Source of the DNA: Alphaproteobacteria bacterium UBA4588
Lineage (GTDB): Bacteria > Pseudomonadota > Alphaproteobacteria > Puniceispirillales > Puniceispirillaceae
Reading direction: 5' to 3'
NCBI GenBank assembly: GCA_002387605.1
Contig: DGJU01000003.1
Coordinates: 10,886-19,853, forward strand
DNA length: 8,968 nt
Positions 5,320 through 8,968 of the stretch are shown one piece after another; position 1 is the first letter of the stretch, and each line of letters begins with the position of its first letter. The notes beneath the pieces were generated by a model, which saw only the letters and a program-made list of their open reading frames with translations, was not told the DNA's origin and did not search any database. The translations under genes were made by a program, and so were the position numbers.

Positions 5320-5853
5320 TTATTTCTTCTTGCCTTCTTTGCGGACAATATACTCTTCAGCATATTTGACACCCTTGCCTTTGAAAGGCTCAGGGGGACG
5401 CTTTGCCCGAACTTCTGAGGCGAACTGCCCAAGAAGCTGCTTATCAGCACCAGAAATTTCAATTTTTGTATTGTTATCAACCGTGACAGAAATGCCAGCC
5501 GGAATATCCATAACAACAGGATGGCTGTAACCAAGGTTCAACTGCAATTTGCTACCCTGCATTTGAGCACGATAACCAACGCCGTTAATCTCAAGACGCC
5601 GCACAAAACCCGTGGACACACCTGCAACCAAATTAAAGATATTGGCACGTACGGTCCCCCACAGGGCCCGTCCAACCGTATCTTTTTTATTCGGCTTAAC
5701 AACAATTATGTTGTCTGCAATCTCAATGCTCACACCTGACGGTATAGACATGTTCAATTCACCCTTGCTTCCCTTAGCAGAAAGCTCATTTCCCTGATGA
5801 CTCAGAGTAACGCCGTCCGGCACTTTTACAGGGCTATTACCAATTCGTGACAT
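5320..5853 (-). CDS. rplF: 50S ribosomal protein L6
   Basis: L6 (uL6) binds 23S rRNA near the sarcin-ricin loop and the factor-binding site. The 177-residue product equals the usual bacterial length. It begins MSRIGNSPVKVPDGVT and contains the two repeated alpha-beta domains of the family, about residues 1-80 and 83-175. The second domain carries LEINGVGYRAQMQGSKLQLNLG-type sequence from about 88. The carboxyl signature is PEPFKGKGVKYAEEYIVRKEGKKK. ATG at 5853 follows AAGGAGG, the strongest ribosome binding site in the window, whose first bases are the rpsH stop codon (12-nt gap). It lies between rpsH and rplR. Confidence 0.98.
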   Translation of the reverse strand: MSRIGNSPVKVPDGVTLSHQGNELSAKGSKGELNMSIPSGVSIEIADNIIVVKPNKKDTVGRALWGTVRANIFNLVAGVSTGFVRRLEINGVGYRAQMQGSKLQLNLGYSHPVVMDIPAGISVTVDNNTKIEISGADKQLLGQFASEVRAKRPPEPFKGKGVKYAEEYIVRKEGKKK

Positions 5854-5865
5854 CGTCGCCCCTCC

Positions 5866-6264
5866 TTAAAATACCTGACAAAGAACTTCGCCGCCAACAT
5901 TCGCTACACGTGCTTCATTATCAGAAAGCACACCGCGCGGTGTTGACAGGATAGCTATACCAAGGCCGTTATAGACCCGTTTTAAATCATTGATGCCGGA
6001 ATAAACGCGGCGACCAGGTGTAGATACACGCTTGATTTCTGAAATCACAGGCGAACCTTCATGATATTTCAGCTCAATTTTTAGCTCGGAAATACCAGTC
6101 CGCACTTCAACCGCAGAATAATCGCGAATGTAACCTTCACGCTTCAGTACTTCGAGTACATTAGCGCGTAGACGCGATGACGGGGCTGACACAATAGCTT
6201 TACGTGCAGATTGTCCGTTACGGATACGTGTAATCATATCACCGAGAGGATCACTCATAGACAT
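5866..6264 (-). CDS. rpsH: 30S ribosomal protein S8
   Basis: S8 (uS8) is a primary 16S rRNA binding protein of the platform. In E. coli it also represses the spc operon by binding mRNA near the start of rplE. The 132-residue product begins MSMSDPLGDMITRIRNGQ and ends with the conserved STPRGVLSDNEARVANVGGEVLCQVF, the rRNA-binding carboxyl domain. ATG at 6264 has AAGGAGAG about 7 nt upstream. A second in-frame ATG two codons later (6258) is possible but has poorer spacing. rpsN is 15 nt upstream and rplF 12 nt downstream. Autogenous control like that of E. coli is plausible but I cannot confirm an S8 site in the rplX-rplE region. Confidence 0.97.
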   Translation of the reverse strand: MSMSDPLGDMITRIRNGQSARKAIVSAPSSRLRANVLEVLKREGYIRDYSAVEVRTGISELKIELKYHEGSPVISEIKRVSTPGRRVYSGINDLKRVYNGLGIAILSTPRGVLSDNEARVANVGGEVLCQVF

Positions 6265-6279
6265 TGCAATCTCTCCTTC

Positions 6280-6585
6280 TTACCAGCTTGACTTGACCAC
6301 ACCGGGAGCCTGGCCAAATGAGGCTAGATCCCGCAATGCGATACGTGACATTTTAAGATGACGATAATAGCCGCGTGGGCGACCTGTTATCATACAGCGA
6401 TTACGAACACGGCACCGTGAAGTGTCGCGCGGTAATTCCGCTAATTTCAATGAAGCAGCAAATCTTTCTTCCAAAGGAAGAGACTTATTGCGAATAATCG
6501 CACGCAATGCATCACGCTTTGGGCTGCCTGCGGCAACCTTGCGAATACGGCGGTTATTTTTTTCAACAGCACTTTTCTTTGCCAT
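6280..6585 (-). CDS. rpsN: 30S ribosomal protein S14, long form
   Basis: S14 (uS14) is in the small-subunit head near the A site. The product has 101 residues, the long form without the four-cysteine zinc ribbon; the short zinc form has about 61. Conserved parts are MAKKSAVEKNNRR at the start, SLPLEERFAASLKLAELPRD at about 35-54, and the carboxyl signature NRCMITGRPRGYYRHLKMSRIALRDLA ending PGVVKSSW. Two cysteines (Cys58 and Cys64) lie in the segment where short-form proteins have metal ligands, but no second pair is present, so zinc binding is unlikely. ATG at 6585 has AAAGGAT about 8-9 nt upstream. It lies 22 nt after rplE and 15 nt before rpsH. Confidence 0.97.
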   Translation of the reverse strand: MAKKSAVEKNNRRIRKVAAGSPKRDALRAIIRNKSLPLEERFAASLKLAELPRDTSRCRVRNRCMITGRPRGYYRHLKMSRIALRDLASFGQAPGVVKSSW

Positions 6586-6607
6586 GGTCTAAAATCCTTT
6601 CCGGAAC

Positions 6608-7153
6608 TTAAGCGTTTGCAAAGGGAAACTGAAAGCCGCGTAATAATTCGCGTGCTTCGTCATCCGACTTTGCTGTTGTTACGACGATGATATCCATACC
6701 CCGAACTTCATCGACCTTGTCATATTCAATTTCTGGGAACACAATCTGTTCTTTGATGCCCATGGCGTAATTACCATTGCCATCAAAGCTTTTTGCGTTC
6801 AGCCCGCGAAAGTCACGTACTCGAGGTAGCGCCATAGTCACAAGGCGGTCCAGAAATTCATACATACGCACATTACGTAATGTAACCTTACAGCCGATCG
6901 CCATTTCTTCGCGCAGTTTAAAAGCAGCGTTTGCTTTTTTCGCCCGCGTTACAATCGGCTTCTGACCAGAAATCTTTGTCATGTCTGACACAGCAAACTC
7001 AATCTTCTTTGAGTCACGCACGGCAGAACCGACACCCATATTAATAATGACTTTCTCAACCCGTGGGACCTCAAGTACATTGCTGTACCCAAACTTTTCC
7101 ACGAGCGCTGGGCGAACAGCCGTCACATAATGTTCTTCAAGACGCGTCTTCAT
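6608..7153 (-). CDS. rplE: 50S ribosomal protein L5
   Basis: L5 (uL5) binds 5S rRNA in the central protuberance, bridges to S13 in the small-subunit head and contacts P-site tRNA. The 181-residue product is near the family length (179 in E. coli). It shows VPRVEKVIINMGVGSAVRDSK at about 29-49, SGQKPIVTRAKKANAAFKLREEMAIGCKVTLR at about 62-93, and LPRVRDFRGLNAKSFDGNGNYAMGIKEQIVFPEIEYD in the second half. ATG at 7153 follows GAGGAAG about 6-7 nt upstream, within the 19-nt gap after rplX. Codons 2-5 form a perfect 12-bp palindrome (AAGACGCGTCTT). In E. coli the S8 repressor binds around this start; here no clear S8 helix could be recognised by eye. Confidence 0.98.
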   Translation of the reverse strand: MKTRLEEHYVTAVRPALVEKFGYSNVLEVPRVEKVIINMGVGSAVRDSKKIEFAVSDMTKISGQKPIVTRAKKANAAFKLREEMAIGCKVTLRNVRMYEFLDRLVTMALPRVRDFRGLNAKSFDGNGNYAMGIKEQIVFPEIEYDKVDEVRGMDIIVVTTAKSDDEARELLRGFQFPFANA

Positions 7154-7172
7154 CTCAGCTTCCTCAATCTAC

Positions 7173-7490
7173 TTACGCAATGGCTTTGCCGGACTTTTTG
7201 GCAATACGTTCTTTCTTGCCATCAGTCACAGTATAACCAATACGGGTTGCTGACCCTGATTCAGGGTCGATATGGGCCACGTTCGAAATATGAATCGGGG
7301 CTTCAAATTGCTCAATACCACCAGGGTTAGTCTGAGTAGCACGACGATGGCGTTTCACCATATTCACGCCCTGCACCTTCAGCTTAGAGGCTGCCGGAAT
7401 AACTTCCAGAACTTCACCTGTGCGGCCTTTATCACGACCAGTTGTCACAATGACATTGTCGCCTTTTTTAATTTTGAACTTCTGTGACAT
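7173..7490 (-). CDS. rplX: 50S ribosomal protein L24
   Basis: L24 (uL24) is an assembly-initiating protein that binds the 5' end of 23S rRNA near the exit tunnel. The 105-residue product (104 in E. coli) carries the KOW motif at about residues 5-32 (KIKKGDNVIVTTGRDKGRTG and the following EVLEVI). It continues VQGVNMVKRHRRATQTNPGGIEQFEAPIHISNV in the second half. The ATG (7490-7488) directly abuts the rplN TAA stop with no spacer. Its ribosome binding site GGAGG (7503-7499) is therefore inside the last rplN codons, and translation is very probably coupled to rplN. The start codon also lies in the loop of a possible 6-bp hairpin. Confidence 0.98.
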   Translation of the reverse strand: MSQKFKIKKGDNVIVTTGRDKGRTGEVLEVIPAASKLKVQGVNMVKRHRRATQTNPGGIEQFEAPIHISNVAHIDPESGSATRIGYTVTDGKKERIAKKSGKAIA

Positions 7491-7498
7491 TTACAGAA
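7480..7498 (-). other. hairpin holding the rplX start codon in its loop
   Basis: TTCTGT and ACAGAA (7498-7493 with 7485-7480) form a perfect 6-bp stem around a 7-nt loop, AAATGTC. The loop contains the whole rplX ATG, and the rplN stop straddles the stem-loop edge. The GGAGG ribosome binding site directly precedes the stem and stays unpaired. A ribosome finishing rplN would melt it. The pairing is seen directly; a role in setting rplX initiation is inference. Confidence 0.4.
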
Positions 7499-7859
7499 CC
7501 TCCGGTGCCAGAGACACAATCTTCATAAAGCTGCGCGAACGAAGTTCACGGGTCACTGGGCCAAAGATACGGGTACCGATTGGCTCATTCTGCTTATTCA
7601 GCAGGACAGCAGCATTTTTATCGAAACGAATGGCTGTGCCATCATTCCGGCGAATTTCCTTGGCAGTGCGCACGATAACCGCACGATACACATCACCTTT
7701 TTTTACCTTACCGCGCGGGATAGCTTCCTTAACAGAAACAACGATAACATCGCCCACTCCAGCAATTTTGCGGCCGGTACCGCCAAGTACCTTGATACAC
7801 TGAACCCGGCGTGCGCCTGAGTTGTCAGCTACTTCAAGGTTTGTCTGCATCTGAATCAT
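7491..7859 (-). CDS. rplN: 50S ribosomal protein L14
   Basis: L14 (uL14) lies on the subunit interface, forms bridges to 16S rRNA helix 14 and is the docking site for the silencing factor RsfS. The 122-residue product matches the family over its full length: MIQMQTNLEVADNSGARRVQ, IKVLGGTGRKIAGVGDVI, KEAIPRGKVKKGDVYRAVIVRT, and the end GTRIFGPVTREL then SFMKIVSLAPEVL. ATG at 7859 fits the conserved MIQ start and follows AGGGGA, which begins right after the rpsQ stop (12-nt gap). In E. coli the spc promoter lies just before rplN. Here the gap is only 12 nt and I see no promoter, so transcription probably reads through from rpsQ. Confidence 0.98.
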   Translation of the reverse strand: MIQMQTNLEVADNSGARRVQCIKVLGGTGRKIAGVGDVIVVSVKEAIPRGKVKKGDVYRAVIVRTAKEIRRNDGTAIRFDKNAAVLLNKQNEPIGTRIFGPVTRELRSRSFMKIVSLAPEVL

Positions 7860-7871
7860 AATGCCGTCCCC

Positions 7872-8117
7872 TTAACTCTTGGCCGCGTCGTCGAATACAA
7901 CCTCAAAACTCTTACTCTTAGAGATTGGTACGCATTCACGAATTTTCACAATATCGCCGGCTTTTGCCCGGTTATCTGCATCATGTGCTGCAAACTTCTT
8001 CGATGTTGTAATGAACTTCTTATAGACAGGATGCATGATGCGGCGTTCAACGCGCACAATGACTGTCTTGTTTGGCTTGTCACTGACAACAGTGCCCTGC
8101 ATGGTACGCTTTGGCAT
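7872..8117 (-). CDS. rpsQ: 30S ribosomal protein S17
   Basis: S17 (uS17) is an early-binding protein of the small-subunit body that contacts 16S rRNA helices 7 and 11. The 81-residue OB-fold product begins MPKRTMQGTVVSDKPNKTVIVRVERR and continues HPVYKKFITTSKKFAAHD. It then has the conserved NRAKAGDIVKIRECVPISKSKSFEVV at about residues 49-74. ATG at 8117 follows AAGGAGAGG, which overlaps the rpmC stop codon (15-nt gap). rpmC is upstream and rplN downstream, the standard junction of the S10 and spc gene blocks. Confidence 0.97.
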   Translation of the reverse strand: MPKRTMQGTVVSDKPNKTVIVRVERRIMHPVYKKFITTSKKFAAHDADNRAKAGDIVKIRECVPISKSKSFEVVFDDAAKS

Positions 8118-8132
8118 TGTTACATCCTCTCC

Positions 8133-8342
8133 TTATTTACCGGCTGCTGCCGCTTTTTCGCCGAGTACCGTTTTGATACGGGCGATTTCGCGACGGACTA
8201 TCTGTTTGCGTGCCGGATTTTCCAGCTCACCAGATGCAACCTGGAACCGTAGGTTAAACTGTTCTTTTTTCAGTTCAACCAGCTTTGTTTTCAATTCATC
8301 CGCGGTGCTGGCGCGGAATGATTCAGCTTTGACCTTCGCCAT
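8133..8342 (-). CDS. rpmC: 50S ribosomal protein L29
   Basis: L29 (uL29) is a small helical protein at the polypeptide exit tunnel, next to L23, where trigger factor and the signal recognition particle dock. The start is taken at ATG 8342-8340, giving 69 residues: MAKVKAESFRASTADELKTK, then LVELKKEQFNLRFQVASGELENPARKQIVRREIARIKTVL and an Ala-rich tail. A longer open frame runs upstream from this point into rplP, but only this start has a ribosome binding site (AAGGGGAG) and the family length. The product is two long antiparallel helices by sequence. It lies 16 nt after rplP and 15 nt before rpsQ. Confidence 0.96.
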   Translation of the reverse strand: MAKVKAESFRASTADELKTKLVELKKEQFNLRFQVASGELENPARKQIVRREIARIKTVLGEKAAAAGK

Positions 8343-8358
8343 AATCCAGCTCCCCTTC

Positions 8359-8778
8359 TTAATCTGTGTCGCCGAGACGGCGAACAATCTTTGTCTCGAT
8401 TGGCAGTTTAGCAGCTGCCAGTTTAAACGCTTCTTGAGCAAGGTCCCATGAAACACCATCAAGTTCGAACATGATGCGACCAGGGGCAACACGCGCCACC
8501 CAGAATTCTGGTGCGCCCTTACCTTTACCCATCCGGACCTCAGCAGGCTTAGATGATACAGGCAAATCTGGAAACACTCTGATCCAGAGCCGGCCTGTAC
8601 GACGCAGGTGGCGCGTAATTGCACGACGGGCTGCCTCAATCTGACGAGCCGTAATACGCTCCGGTGACATTGCCTTCAGGCCGTAAGACCCAAAATTAAG
8701 GCTTGTGCCACCTTTGGCATTACCATGAATACGACCCTTATGGGCTTTTCTAAATTTGGTGCGCTTTGGCGATAGCAT
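8359..8778 (-). CDS. rplP: 50S ribosomal protein L16
   Basis: L16 (uL16) is a late-assembling protein beside the peptidyl transferase centre and A-site tRNA elbow. The 139-residue product (136 in E. coli) begins MLSPKRTKFRKAHKGRIHGN and contains GTSLNFGSYGLKA at about 24-36, ARQIEAARRAITRHLRRTGRLWIRVFPD at about 44-71, and RMGKGKGAPEFWVARVAPGR from Arg82. Arg82 matches the arginine (Arg81 in E. coli) that is hydroxylated by the oxygenase YcfD in some bacteria; whether that happens here cannot be told. ATG at 8778 has TAGGAGA about 6 nt upstream. It lies 16 nt after rpsC and 16 nt before rpmC. Confidence 0.98.
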   Translation of the reverse strand: MLSPKRTKFRKAHKGRIHGNAKGGTSLNFGSYGLKAMSPERITARQIEAARRAITRHLRRTGRLWIRVFPDLPVSSKPAEVRMGKGKGAPEFWVARVAPGRIMFELDGVSWDLAQEAFKLAAAKLPIETKIVRRLGDTD

Positions 8779-8794
8779 AATTGTCTCCTACGCC

Positions 8795-8968
8795 TTAACC
8801 GTTATTACCGCGCGAAGAAGGACCTGACTGTTGTTCAGCCAGACGCTTATCCTGCGCCATGGGGTCGTGGCCGATAACTTCGCCCTTAAACACCCACACT
8901 TTAATGCCAATATTGCCGTATGTTGTTGCGGCAGTAGCTTCGCCGTAATCAACTTCAGCACGCAGTGT
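8795..8968 (-). CDS. rpsC: 30S ribosomal protein S3, carboxyl end only
   Basis: S3 (uS3) forms part of the mRNA entry channel and its helicase region in the small-subunit head. The frame is open from the window edge and shows the last 57 residues. They include TLRAEVDYGEATAATTYGNI and then GIKVWVFKGEVIGHDPMAQD, the conserved carboxyl-terminal domain, followed by a variable polar tail ending GPSSRGNNG and a TAA stop at 8797-8795. The amino-terminal KH domain is outside the window. It lies 16 nt upstream of rplP, the standard S10-operon order rpsC-rplP-rpmC. The frame is clear and the match to the family is unambiguous although partial. Confidence 0.95.
   Translation of the reverse strand, partial: TLRAEVDYGEATAATTYGNIGIKVWVFKGEVIGHDPMAQDKRLAEQQSGPSSRGNNG

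Noticed and set aside
5940..5975. Plus-strand TTGACA followed by TTATAG
   Set aside because: Spacing of about 20 nt is too long, it lies inside rpsH, and no plus-strand gene follows.
7860..7900. Possible spc promoter before rplN, as in E. coli
   Set aside because: The gap is only 12 nt and no good -35/-10 pair at 16-18 nt spacing is visible in the end of rpsQ.
8035..8451. 138-residue plus-strand open frame across rpsQ, rpmC and rplP
   Set aside because: It covers three well-supported ribosomal genes and their ribosome binding sites on the other strand; no independent evidence.
8343..8639. Extended open frame that would lengthen L29 to 168 residues
   Set aside because: The extra part overlaps rplP in another frame and is not L29-like; the internal ATG at 8342 has the ribosome binding site.
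1..8968. Hidden mobile element, CRISPR array, tRNA or novel accessory system
   Set aside because: Every stretch outside the gaps of 128 nt or less is accounted for by conserved ribosomal, secY, adk or rpoA genes in standard order; no foreign sequence is apparent.

Overview
The window is a stretch of the main ribosomal protein cluster (the S10, spc and alpha operons run together). Every gene lies on the minus strand, so transcription runs from high to low coordinates. In transcription order: rpsC (3' end only), rplP, rpmC, rpsQ, rplN, rplX, rplE, rpsN, rpsH, rplF, rplR, rpsE, rpmD, rplO, secY, adk, rpsM, rpsK and rpoA (5' part only). I see no RNA gene, mobile element, CRISPR array or foreign insertion, and no credible gene on the plus strand.

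The organism is most likely an alphaproteobacterium. adk sits between secY and rpsM where gamma-proteobacteria have rpmJ. Adenylate kinase is the short-LID form, S14 is the long 101-residue form, and the RpoA amino end, S5, L15 and SecY read as alphaproteobacterial. Base composition is intermediate, which would fit a marine lineage, but I cannot name a genus. Stop codons are mostly TAA (14 of the 18 visible gene ends).

Layout. From 8968 to 4378 (rpsC to rpsE) the genes are packed with 0 to 22 nt between them, and Shine-Dalgarno sequences often begin inside or directly after the previous stop codon. From 4377 to 3577 (rpmD, rplO) spacing loosens to 29-54 nt. secY and adk overlap by one base. 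After adk there is a 128-nt non-coding gap with a near-consensus sigma-70 promoter (TTGACG, 16 nt, TATAAT), which should drive rpsM-rpsK-rpoA and whatever follows. A 78-nt gap separates rpsK from rpoA.

The products work together as ribosome parts (large-subunit L5, L6, L14, L15, L16, L18, L24, L29, L30; small-subunit S3, S5, S8, S11, S13, S14, S17), plus the SecY translocon channel, adenylate kinase and the RNA polymerase alpha subunit. Gene content is ordinary; I found no undescribed system. The points worth a second look are regulatory: the promoter at the end of adk, small inverted repeats that enclose the stop codon at all five junctions with gaps of 29 nt or more, and a hairpin that would present the rplX start codon in its loop.
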